Shown: positions 5,999 through 11,265 of the stretch, in pieces
Position numbering within the stretch: the first letter of the stretch is position 1
How the letters are laid out: the number at the start of each line of letters is the position of its first letter
Source of the DNA: DATAXV01 sp036272915
GTDB lineage: Bacteria; Chloroflexota; Dormibacteria; Dormibacterales; Dormibacteraceae
Direction: 5' to 3'
Assembly (NCBI GenBank): GCA_036272915.1
Contig: DATAXV010000066.1
Location: forward strand, 1-11,265
DNA: 11,265 bases
Notes under the pieces: model-generated
Databases searched by the model: none
Told to the model about the DNA's origin: nothing
Seen by the model: the letters and a program-made list of their open reading frames with translations, nothing else
Program-made: the position numbers and the translations under genes

Positions 5999-6418
5999 TC
6001 AGTACGATCGATACGCCGTCGGACGGACCCGGATCGCGACCGAATAGCCCTCGGCGAACTGGTCCGGCGTCATCTGGAGCCGGTTGAAGCCCTCGCTGTA
6101 GCGGGCCGCGTACTGCACGTGCTCGTTGGCCGCCGGGGCCTCCTGCTCGACCTCGGCCTCGCCGGAGACGACGACGATCTCGCCGCCGTTGCCGTCGCCG
6201 TCGAGGTTCAGCGACACCTTGGGGTTGGCGGAGATGTTGCGCAGCTTGAGCGCGTCCGGACGGCTGTAGATCAGGAAGGAGTCCCCCTCCCAGATGAACC
6301 AGACCGGGGACGGCACCGGCTGCCCATCCGGCCCCACCGTCGTCAGCCAGATGACCTGCTCACCCGCCAGGCGGCGCAGGACGGCGTTCCCCCTCTGCCC
6401 TGCGAAGACATCCCTCAT
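5999..6418 (-). CDS. PPOX-class F420-dependent oxidoreductase-like protein (Rv3369 type)
   Basis: This 139-residue split beta-barrel protein belongs to the pyridoxamine-phosphate-oxidase-like superfamily and most resembles the mycobacterial Rv3369 group, which uses or binds the deazaflavin F420. Characteristic pieces are LTTVGPDGQPVPSPVWFIW (25-43), a strand with FLIYSRP (48-54), the Lys-Arg-Asn segment LKLRNI (57-62) that typically contacts cofactor phosphates, and NPKVSLNLDG (65-74). The length is typical for a single-domain member. Cofactor choice (F420, FMN or heme) cannot be settled by eye, and no F420 biosynthesis gene is in the window. The ATG at 6418 has no Shine-Dalgarno sequence, but a CATCCT hexamer lies six bases upstream, so it may be leaderless. 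It could also be read through from the lipoprotein gene 42 bases upstream. Confidence 0.87.
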   Translation of the reverse strand: MRDVFAGQRGNAVLRRLAGEQVIWLTTVGPDGQPVPSPVWFIWEGDSFLIYSRPDALKLRNISANPKVSLNLDGDGNGGEIVVVSGEAEVEQEAPAANEHVQYAARYSEGFNRLQMTPDQFAEGYSVAIRVRPTAYRSY

Positions 6419-6424
6419 CGCCTA

Positions 6425-6430
6425 AGGATG
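6425..6430 (-). promoter_or_regulatory. Weak -10-like hexamer (CATCCT) before the PPOX gene
   Basis: CATCCT is followed by six bases and then the ATG at 6418, the spacing seen at the clearer leaderless promoters. It matches TANNNT only at the second and last positions, so support is modest. Confidence 0.25.
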
Positions 6431-6460
6431 ACGGATCATGGTGGGTGCCGGACCGGGCGT

Positions 6461-6994
6461 TTAGGTACCCGATCCCGAGGTGCTGACCTGGAAGCTCTGG
6501 GTCACCTGGTCGAAGCTACCCTGGGCCTGCTGGACGCTGGTTTTGAGGCCGGTCAGGGCGACCGACCAGATCACGCCGTCGTGCACCGTGACCACCGCCT
6601 CGACGTTGCTGTTCCCGCCCTTGGTCGGCACCTCGGCCTGGATCCGGCGGGCGGGGTAGCCGGAGAGCGTCGCCTCGGTCACGGTGACCGTGTTCCCAGG
6701 CCCTCCGCCGGTCAGCTCGGTGACCATCTGGCCGGTGGCGGCGTCGAGGCCATCCGCGCCCGAGGGCTGGTCGCCGATCTCGAGCAGCAGGTCGCGGTCG
6801 CGGTCGGTGAAGTTGACGCCCTGGGCGTCCTCCATGGTCTTTCGCCAGCCCGAGGGCAGGGCGATGACGAAACCTCTCCCCTGGTCCTGGTAGCGGCGGA
6901 AGCCGCGGGGCAGCGGCGCCGAGGACGTGTCGGCGCCACAGCTCGCCAGCGTCAGCAGCGCGAGCAGGGCCGCGACCGCGATCCCCCCCTTCAC
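6461..6994 (-). CDS. Small lipoprotein, LpqN/PsbP-like fold
   Basis: This 177-residue exported lipoprotein starts with a charged residue (VKGG), a hydrophobic stretch (5-15) and the lipobox LASC, with the lipidated cysteine at residue 19. The mature part has the pattern of PsbP/LpqN-like proteins: a first strand ending in FVIALPSGW (42-50), an INFTD-like strand (VNFTD, 60-64), a central helix, a YPARRIQAE strand (113-121) and a VIWSVALTG strand (141-149) before a final helix. Such proteins are common in high-GC Gram-positives and mostly lack a known role. GTG 6994 was chosen because it gives a proper signal peptide and lies nine bases after TATGAT; the much longer open frame upstream is antisense to the membrane-protein gene. 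It is upstream of, and possibly co-transcribed with, the PPOX gene. Confidence 0.83.
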   Translation of the reverse strand: MKGGIAVAALLALLTLASCGADTSSAPLPRGFRRYQDQGRGFVIALPSGWRKTMEDAQGVNFTDRDRDLLLEIGDQPSGADGLDAATGQMVTELTGGGPGNTVTVTEATLSGYPARRIQAEVPTKGGNSNVEAVVTVHDGVIWSVALTGLKTSVQQAQGSFDQVTQSFQVSTSGSGT

Positions 6995-7003
6995 GTCGGC
7001 GTC

Positions 7004-7009
7004 ATCATA
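7004..7009 (-). promoter_or_regulatory. -10 element (TATGAT) of the lipoprotein gene
   Basis: TATGAT, close to the TATAAT consensus, lies nine bases before the GTG at 6994. The transcript would be leaderless or have a leader of two or three bases, and no Shine-Dalgarno sequence is present. No clear -35 is seen. Confidence 0.55.
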
Positions 7010-7026
7010 AGGTCCCCAAGGTCGCT

Positions 7027-7051
7027 TCCGGGTGGCGACAGTCTCCGGGTG
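7027..7051. repeat. Direct and inverted repeats in a divergent promoter region
   Basis: TCCGGGTG occurs at 7027-7034 and again at 7044-7051, 17 bases apart. Overlapping this, GTCGC (7021-7025) and GCGAC (7035-7039) form an inverted repeat. All lie between the divergent -10 boxes at 7004-7009 and 7059-7064, where one bound regulator could affect both genes. GC-rich sequence produces such repeats easily. Confidence 0.25.
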
Positions 7052-7058
7052 CGCCCGA

Positions 7059-7064
7059 TAGACT
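7059..7064 (+). promoter_or_regulatory. -10 element (TAGACT) of the membrane protein-greA-peptidase unit
   Basis: TAGACT ends five bases before an in-frame GTG (7070) and eight before the ATG (7073). GCGACA at 7035-7040, 18 bases upstream, is a weak match to a -35. The arrangement predicts a leaderless mRNA for the first gene and is the only promoter I see for the three-gene unit. Confidence 0.5.
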
Positions 7065-7072
7065 CGCACGTG

Positions 7073-7906
7073 ATGGCAAAGAGAGGCGGTCAGACCCGCC
7101 AGGTGCGTCAGGTCCGCCCCAAGATGCCCCGACCCCAGCAGGCGGCGCAGGGGCAGACCTCTCAGCAGCAGCGCAAGCAGCGGGAGCGATACGTCAGAGG
7201 CGGAGGGCTCCTCCAGGGCTACGCTCCCGAGTTCGTCGAGCGTCTCGGTCTCTACTCCCTCGGCGTGGCCGCGGTCTGCGTCGTGATCATGGCCGTGATC
7301 CTGCTCCTCCTGCCCTACGGCTGGCCGGTCCGGGCGGTGGCGGCGGCGGTCTGGCTCACGCCGGTCGCCTTCCTGGCCAGCTTCGTCGTCCCCGGCTACC
7401 GGCTGGCGCGCATGGACCGCAAGCTCGAGCCACGGATGATCCAGGGCCAGCTGGTCGGTGCCAGCCAGGTCAGCACGTCGTTCGGCCTGGGCATGCTCAT
7501 GATCAAGACCCGGGCCGGACAGGAGCAGTTCCTGGTGCCGGTCGAGCGGCTGAACCGGGTGCCCGGCAACCAGGTCACGGTGATGCTCACCGTCACCCCC
7601 AACCTCCACCACGTCCGGTCTGTGGGGGTGATGGGCCAGCGCCTGGCCGGCCGCCCCGAGCAGCCGATCCCGGAGGTCGTCCGGCGCCTGCGCCTGCTGC
7701 CCCTGATCAGCCCCGCCGCGCTCTGCGCGGGCGCCATCATCGGCGGCGACGCCGTCGCCTTCTCCCCCATCGGCAATCCCCTCCTGCACACCGTGGCCGC
7801 GGTCGTCGTCGCCGTCGCGCTGGCGGGAGGCACCTACGGCGTCTTCTTCCTCATCCAGAGGCGCCTGTACGCCGAGGTGCAGCAAATGGTCCCCGGAGGT
7901 TTCTAG
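7073..7906 (+). CDS. Integral membrane protein of unknown function
   Basis: I do not recognise this 277-residue protein. Residues 1-46 are hydrophilic, basic and Gln-rich, probably disordered and cytoplasmic. Two transmembrane helices follow (about 61-81 and 86-108) and then a soluble segment (109-205), which includes VSTSFGLGMLMIKTRAGQEQFLVPVERL and may form a small beta domain facing the same side as the N-terminus. Two more helices lie at about 207-226 and 237-262, and the short tail ends in GGF. The adjacent GTG at 7070 and ATG at 7073 are both possible starts; both follow TAGACT at leaderless spacing. The long open frame upstream back to 5954 is antisense to two real genes. Its stop is two bases from the greA start, and the greA Shine-Dalgarno site lies inside its last codons, so the two are probably translationally coupled. 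Confidence 0.8.
   Translation: MAKRGGQTRQVRQVRPKMPRPQQAAQGQTSQQQRKQRERYVRGGGLLQGYAPEFVERLGLYSLGVAAVCVVIMAVILLLLPYGWPVRAVAAAVWLTPVAFLASFVVPGYRLARMDRKLEPRMIQGQLVGASQVSTSFGLGMLMIKTRAGQEQFLVPVERLNRVPGNQVTVMLTVTPNLHHVRSVGVMGQRLAGRPEQPIPEVVRRLRLLPLISPAALCAGAIIGGDAVAFSPIGNPLLHTVAAVVVAVALAGGTYGVFFLIQRRLYAEVQQMVPGGF
7895..7899 (+). promoter_or_regulatory. Shine-Dalgarno site (GGAGG) for greA
   Basis: GGAGG lies nine bases before the greA ATG at 7909, inside the final codons of the membrane-protein gene. It decides the greA start and shows that internal genes of the unit use Shine-Dalgarno initiation. Confidence 0.7.
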
Positions 7907-7908
7907 CA

Positions 7909-8382
7909 ATGGCCCAGCGAAACGAGGTTCCGATCACCGCCGAGGGGCTCGCCGGGGTCAAGCGCGAGCTCGAGCAGCTGGTCAAGGTGCAGCGGCCGGA
8001 GATCGTGGCCCGCATCAAGGCGGCGCGCGAGCTCGGCGATCTCTCCGAGAACTTCGAGTACCACGCCGCCCGCAACCAGCAGTCCTTCCTCGAGACCCGG
8101 GTCCTCGAGCTGGAGGGCATCGTCCGCAACCACGTGCTGGTCGAGAACCACGCCTCCAGCGGTATCGTCGAGGTGCTGAGCACGGTCACCTTCGCCGAGG
8201 AGGACCAGCCCGAGGAGACGTACCGGATCGTGCCTCCAGCCGAGGCCGACCCGGGCCACGGGCGCCTCAGCTTCGAGTCGGCCCTGGGCCACGCCCTGCT
8301 CGGCCACAAGGTGGGCGACGAGATCGAGGTCGAGGCGCCCGGCGGCAGCAGCTACACCGTTCGCCTCACCCACGTGGAATGA
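7909..8382 (+). CDS. greA: Transcript-cleavage elongation factor GreA
   Basis: This 157-residue protein enters the RNA polymerase secondary channel and stimulates cleavage of backtracked RNA. The N-terminal coiled coil (about 8-77) carries the family signature ARELGDLSENFEYHAAR (39-55), with the two tip acidic residues D44 and E47 that hold the catalytic magnesium. The C-terminal FKBP-like domain (about 80-157) ends in the usual LLGHKVGDEIEVEAPGG pattern (130-146). The length is normal. Residues 98-120 of the C-terminal domain are more Glu/Pro-rich than in common GreA proteins. It lies between a membrane protein (2-base gap) and an M24 peptidase (ATGA overlap), so it is probably expressed from the leaderless promoter at 7059. 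A link of GreA to the neighbours' function is not evident. Confidence 0.95.
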   Translation: MAQRNEVPITAEGLAGVKRELEQLVKVQRPEIVARIKAARELGDLSENFEYHAARNQQSFLETRVLELEGIVRNHVLVENHASSGIVEVLSTVTFAEEDQPEETYRIVPPAEADPGHGRLSFESALGHALLGHKVGDEIEVEAPGGSSYTVRLTHVE

Positions 8383-9479
8383 GCGACGAGCGCGCGCCGC
8401 TGACGCGGCTGCAGGAGTGGCTGGAGGAGAAGGGGGCCGGCGGCGCGTACCTCACCGACCCCATCTCCATCGCCTACCTCACCGGGTTTCGCGCCGAGCC
8501 GCTGGAGCGCCTGATGGCGCTCTGCCTGCGCGGCGGCGCGATCGACCTGATCGTCCCCGCCATCGAGGCCGAGGCGGCGGAGGCCGCCGCGGCCGAGGGC
8601 GTGAGGGTGAGGGGCTGGCGGGACGGCCAGGACCCCTACCGGCTGGTGGCGGCGGCGCTCGAGCCCTCTCCCTCCCCGCTCGCCGTGGAGAAGGATCACC
8701 TCACCCTGGCCGGCTTCGGGCGTCTCGACGCGACCGTTGAGACCGGCCGGCTGATCGACACCGGCCCCACCCTGCGCCGGCTCCGGGCTCGCAAGACGGC
8801 CCGCGAGATCGCGCTGCTGGAGCGGGCGGCACGGATCACGGACGACGCGACCGGGCTGCTGCTCGCCGCCCTCCGCGAGGGGATCACCGAGATCGAGGCC
8901 GCGACCGCCCTGACCGAGGCCTTCGCCGCCGCCGGCGCGGAGCACTCGTTTCCCTCGCTCTGCCAGTTCGGCCCCAACTCAGCGCTGCCCCACCACCGGC
9001 CGAGCCGGCGACCCTTGGCGGCCGGGGAGCTGGCCCTGTTCGACTTCGGCGCCTCCTGGCAGGGCTACTGCGCCGACACCACCCGGGTGGCGGTGGCCGG
9101 GGCCCCCGACGAGCGCCAGCGGGAGGTCCACCGCGTGGTCCTCGAGGCGCACGACGCGGCGCTGGCCGAGGTCCGCGCCGGCCGGACCGCGGGCGAGATC
9201 GACGAGGCCGCTCGCGCGGTCATCCGAGCCGCCGGGTACGGCGATGCCTTCATCCACCGCGTCGGCCACGGCCTCGGCCTGCAGGACCACGAGGTGCCGA
9301 GCCTCGACCCCGGATCCGACCTGGTCCTGGAGGAGGGCATGGTCCTCACCATCGAGCCCGGGATCTACCTGCCCGGCTGGGGCGGGGTCCGGATCGAGGA
9401 CGACGTCGTCGTCGAGCGCGGCCGGGGCCGGGCGCTGACCGCGTTCCCCCGGCACCTGGCCGAGGTGCCGACCGCCTGA
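8379..9479 (+). CDS. M24-family Xaa-Pro aminopeptidase/dipeptidase
   Basis: This 366-residue dinuclear metallopeptidase probably removes N-terminal residues next to proline or cleaves Xaa-Pro dipeptides in the cytosol. The N-terminal creatinase-like domain (about 1-130) precedes the pita-bread catalytic domain. All five metal ligands are visible: D222 in LALFDFGA, D233 in CADTTR, H297 in VGHGLG, E326 in TIEPGIY and E340 in VRIEDD. The substrate-site histidines are H205 and H206, in PHHRP. No signal peptide is seen. The ATG overlaps the greA stop as ATGA, indicating translational coupling; the start is supported by this overlap and by family length. Its stop lies one base from the stop of the converging YceI gene. 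PepQ-like dipeptidase versus PepP/YpdF-like aminopeptidase activity cannot be told apart here. Confidence 0.92.
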   Translation: MSDERAPLTRLQEWLEEKGAGGAYLTDPISIAYLTGFRAEPLERLMALCLRGGAIDLIVPAIEAEAAEAAAAEGVRVRGWRDGQDPYRLVAAALEPSPSPLAVEKDHLTLAGFGRLDATVETGRLIDTGPTLRRLRARKTAREIALLERAARITDDATGLLLAALREGITEIEAATALTEAFAAAGAEHSFPSLCQFGPNSALPHHRPSRRPLAAGELALFDFGASWQGYCADTTRVAVAGAPDERQREVHRVVLEAHDAALAEVRAGRTAGEIDEAARAVIRAAGYGDAFIHRVGHGLGLQDHEVPSLDPGSDLVLEEGMVLTIEPGIYLPGWGGVRIEDDVVVERGRGRALTAFPRHLAEVPTA

Positions 9480-9488
9480 TTCAGGCGG
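9472..9488. repeat. 17-base palindrome spanning both convergent stop codons
   Basis: CCGCCTGA (9472-9479) and TCAGGCGG (9481-9488) are perfect inverted repeats around one base. Each arm contains the stop codon of one of the two converging genes. On RNA it could form a 7-base stem with a 3-base loop from either strand. No T-run follows on either side, so it would be at best a weak bidirectional terminator. Confidence 0.45.
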
Positions 9489-10188
9489 GAGCCAGCCGCA
9501 GCATGAAGTCGATCGCCACCGCCGTCCGGACGGTGACGAACGAGCGCTGCGGAGGGGTGATGCCGAAGTCGGTCATGTCGGTCTCGATCGACCCGGCGAC
9601 GACCAGCAGCCGCTCACCGTCGATCGCCGCCCGCAGCGAGGAATCGACGGTCTGCGTCCGGCCGTTCAGCGTCAGCCGGCCGGGGACGACGAGGTCCGCC
9701 GGCTGGTCCTCGGGCAGACGCGACGGCAGCACGATCGGCTCGTCGATGGTGAAGGTCGCGTCCGGGTGGCGGGAGGCGCCGAGGGCGGCGGAGGCGATCG
9801 GATCGCGGGAGGTGGCCCGGTGGCCGGCGAGCTGGTCCACGCTGCGCAGCCCGGCCAGCGCCACGTTCATCGTCGCCCCGCTCACCTCAGGGCCGTCGGC
9901 GCCGTCGACCAACGTCATCGAGCCGGTCACCTGGCTGGTCTCGGCCGAGGCTGTGTGATCCGCGCTGGTGTGGGCGAATCGCTCGCGCACCCGGTACCCG
10001 GCGGTCGACCCGTCGATCACCCGCCAGCCACCGGCCAGCGCCTGGTAGTCGACGAGCGTCGCCTCGGTGTTGGTACGGCCCGGCGACGCGTTCAGCGTCA
10101 TCGTCTGCGAGGTGTCGATCACATCGCGGTAGATGACGCCGGCCGCTCCGAAGAAGAGCGCGAGCGCCACCACCGCCGCCACCGCCAC
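9481..10188 (-). CDS. Membrane-anchored YceI-family protein
   Basis: This is a 235-residue protein with an N-terminal hydrophobic anchor followed by a YceI domain, a lipocalin-like barrel that binds isoprenoid chains in characterised relatives. Domain hallmarks are WRVIDGSTAGYRVRERF (residues 55-71), VTGSMTL, a central RDPI segment, PDATF in the strand after it, LTLNGRTQTV, and the TDFGITPP near the C-terminus. The GTG at 10188 is the conventional start, with AGGGA nine bases upstream. An in-frame CTG at 10209 has a much better AAGGAG at six-base spacing and would add LRPGTIG, giving the membrane helix an N-terminal arginine; the real protein may be 242 residues. It lies 115-135 bases downstream of the glycosidase gene on the same strand, with candidate regulatory repeats between. 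Ligand and role are unknown. Confidence 0.86.
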   Translation of the reverse strand: MAVAAVVALALFFGAAGVIYRDVIDTSQTMTLNASPGRTNTEATLVDYQALAGGWRVIDGSTAGYRVRERFAHTSADHTASAETSQVTGSMTLVDGADGPEVSGATMNVALAGLRSVDQLAGHRATSRDPIASAALGASRHPDATFTIDEPIVLPSRLPEDQPADLVVPGRLTLNGRTQTVDSSLRAAIDGERLLVVAGSIETDMTDFGITPPQRSFVTVRTAVAIDFMLRLAPA

Positions 10189-10215
10189 GCCGATCGTCCC
10201 TGGTCTCAGTGTCTA

Positions 10216-10221
10216 CTCCTT
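10216..10221 (-). promoter_or_regulatory. Shine-Dalgarno site (AAGGAG) pointing to a CTG start
   Basis: AAGGAG on the minus strand is six bases from an in-frame CTG (10209-10207) and 27 bases from the GTG at 10188, too far to serve that GTG. An in-frame TAG directly after it (10215-10213) bars any longer frame. It is the best ribosome site in this spacer. Confidence 0.45.
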
Positions 10222-10268
10222 GGTCGAGCCGGGCGTCGAGGGACCGGCCACCGGAGAACGGTGCCGAT

Positions 10269-10290
10269 CGAACATGAACCCAGCGTGAAG
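10269..10290 (-). promoter_or_regulatory. Second 11-bp-phased direct repeat, upstream of the YceI gene
   Basis: Reading the minus strand, CTTCACGCTGG (10290-10280) is followed directly by GTTCATGTTCG (10279-10269). The units share TTCAYG at 11-base spacing. They resemble the repeat upstream of the protease (GTTCATC/GTTCACA). A -10 is not clear: CACCGT five bases downstream is only a poor match. The repeat lies about 80 bases before the gene. Confidence 0.3.
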
Positions 10291-10291
10291 C

Positions 10292-10307
10292 GGCGGGCCT
10301 CCCCGCC
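10292..10307 (-). terminator. Possible hairpin terminator after the glycosidase gene
   Basis: GGCGGG and CCCGCC form a 6-base stem around a 4-base loop, 17 bases after the glycosidase stop codon on the minus strand. The following GCTTCAC is not T-rich, so termination would be inefficient or factor-assisted. Confidence 0.3.
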
Positions 10308-10324
10308 CGCGATGTCCGGTGACC

Positions 10325-11265
10325 TCAATCAGTGCGGAGGATGAGATCCGCGACCAGCGCCGTCCACCCCGTCTGATGAGAGGCGCCGAGCCCGGCCCCT
10401 GTATCGCCGTGGAAGTACTCGTGGAACTGCAGCTGGTCGCGCCAGCCGGGCCGGAGCAGGAGCGGCGTCTGGCCGAGGAACGGCCGCCTCCCGTCCGGGG
10501 TCAGCTCGAAGAGCGAGATCAGACGCCGCTCGACCTCGGCCACCACCTCGGCCAGGGTCCGCTTCTGACCGGAGCCGGTCGGGCACTCGACCAGGTAGCC
10601 GTCGCCCAGGTGCAGGGAGTAGCGGCGCAGCGCCTCCAACAGGACGTGGTTGACCGGCCACCAGATCGGGCCTCGCCAGTTCGAGTTGCCGCCGAAAAGG
10701 GCGGTGGTCGACTCGGCCGGCTCGTAATCGAGGCGGGCCGTGGTGTCGCCGAGGCGGAAGCCGAGCGGGTGGGCCAGGTGCGCCCTCGAGAGCGAGCGGA
10801 TCCCGTGCGGCGAGAGGAACTCCTCCTCGTCCAGCATCCGGGAGAGGATCCGGCGGAGGCGGTCCGGGCTGACGATCGAGAGCAGGTAGCTGTCGTTCTC
10901 GCCGGGCGCGGCCGAGTGCTCGATGACCGCGCGCACCGCCGGCCGGTTGGCCAGGATCCAGTCCATCCGGCGCGAGAAGTCGGGCAGCCGCTCGCGCAGT
11001 GAGGTGGGCAGGACCGCGACCGCGCAGAGCGGCAGCAGGCCCACCATCGACCGGGCGCGCAGCGGGATGCGGGTCCCGTCGTTCTGGCGCAGGACGTCGT
11101 AGTAGAAGCCGTCCTGCTCGTCCCAGAGGCCCTGCTCGTCGAGGGAGGTCGCGATCAGGGTGAAGTGCTCGAGGAACTTGATCGCCACGTCCTCGTAGGA
11201 GGGGTCCTCGGCGGCCAGCGTCAGCGACAGCTCGAGCAGGGTCAGGCAGTAGAGCGCCATCCAGG
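10325..11265 (-). CDS. MGH1-like/GH63-type glycoside hydrolase, partial (N-terminus beyond right edge)
   Basis: This is the C-terminal 313 or so residues of an (alpha/alpha)6-barrel glycosidase related to mannosylglycerate hydrolase MGH1 and GH63 glucosidases. The frame stays open to the right edge (a Trp codon precedes the first Met at 11260). Numbering from that Met, family-typical segments are GLWDEQDGFYYDVL (43-56), a GNSNWRGPIWWPVNH stretch in the third quarter, and HEYFHGDTGAG at 280-290, where E281 matches the position of the general-base Glu in GH63-like enzymes. The end, SHQTGWTALVADL, is also typical. Possible substrates are glucosyl- or mannosylglycerate, or alpha-linked gluco-oligosaccharides. 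Large actinobacterial relatives exceed 800 residues, so most of the protein may lie outside the window. The catalytic acid is not in view, and the substrate is undetermined. Confidence 0.85.
   Translation of the reverse strand, partial: WMALYCLTLLELSLTLAAEDPSYEDVAIKFLEHFTLIATSLDEQGLWDEQDGFYYDVLRQNDGTRIPLRARSMVGLLPLCAVAVLPTSLRERLPDFSRRMDWILANRPAVRAVIEHSAAPGENDSYLLSIVSPDRLRRILSRMLDEEEFLSPHGIRSLSRAHLAHPLGFRLGDTTARLDYEPAESTTALFGGNSNWRGPIWWPVNHVLLEALRRYSLHLGDGYLVECPTGSGQKRTLAEVVAEVERRLISLFELTPDGRRPFLGQTPLLLRPGWRDQLQFHEYFHGDTGAGLGASHQTGWTALVADLILRTD

Noticed and set aside
5954..7072. N-terminal extension of the membrane-protein frame
   Set aside because: This part overlaps two real minus-strand genes and lacks protein-like composition; the -10 box at 7059-7064 places the start at 7070-7073.
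6995..7909. Upstream extension of the lipoprotein frame on the minus strand
   Set aside because: It is antisense to the membrane-protein gene; a signal peptide with lipobox begins at the GTG at 6994, preceded by TATGAT.
1..11265. Mobile element, CRISPR, toxin-antitoxin, phage defence or biosynthetic cluster
   Set aside because: No transposase, integrase, spaced repeat array, small paired toxin gene, nuclease/helicase module or synthase domain was seen; the genes are housekeeping or envelope types with uniform base composition.

Overview
The window is a high-GC chromosomal stretch of ordinary, densely packed bacterial genes. The F420-type PPOX oxidoreductase, the Pro/Gly/Trp-tailed trypsin-like protease, the YceI and LpqN/PsbP-like exported proteins and the many apparently leaderless promoters point to an actinobacterium or a related high-GC lineage such as Chloroflexota/Dormibacterota. 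I cannot fix the phylum from sequence alone. I see no rRNA, tRNA, CRISPR array, insertion sequence, phage gene or recognisable defence system, and no gene-free gap longer than about 150 bases.

Layout. Positions 1-854 (minus) hold the N-terminal part of a ChlI-like AAA+ ATPase that runs off the left edge. It is divergent from a soluble glycerophosphodiester phosphodiesterase (946-1698, plus), which converges on a DhnA/FbaB-type class I aldolase (1706-2518, minus). Divergent from the aldolase is a GH13 alpha-glucosidase-type enzyme (2659-4332, plus). It is followed by a membrane-anchored HtrA/DegP-like protease with a PDZ domain (4439-5896, plus), which has its own regulatory region and a strong intrinsic terminator (5919-5955).

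Converging on that terminator are an Rv3369-type PPOX protein (5999-6418, minus) and a small lipoprotein (6461-6994, minus). Divergent from the lipoprotein is a three-gene unit: an unknown membrane protein (7073-7906), greA (7909-8382) and an M24 Xaa-Pro-type peptidase (8379-9479). The first junction is 2 bases and the second is a 4-base ATGA overlap, so the three are probably co-translated. The right end, on the minus strand, holds a membrane-anchored YceI-family protein (9481-10188, perhaps starting at a CTG at 10209) and the C-terminal part of an MGH1-like/GH63-type glycosidase (10325-11265) that runs off the right edge.

No single pathway unites the genes. Two glycosidases, a phosphodiesterase and an aldolase suggest general carbon and phosphate scavenging; the protease, YceI protein and lipoprotein work outside the membrane; GreA serves transcription. 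The most interesting layer is regulatory. Several genes start 5-9 bases after a -10-like hexamer, as expected for leaderless mRNAs. Two promoters of exported proteins carry 11-bp-phased GTTCA-type direct repeats like OmpR/PhoB-family (PHO-box) sites. Both convergent stop-codon junctions sit inside small perfect palindromes.
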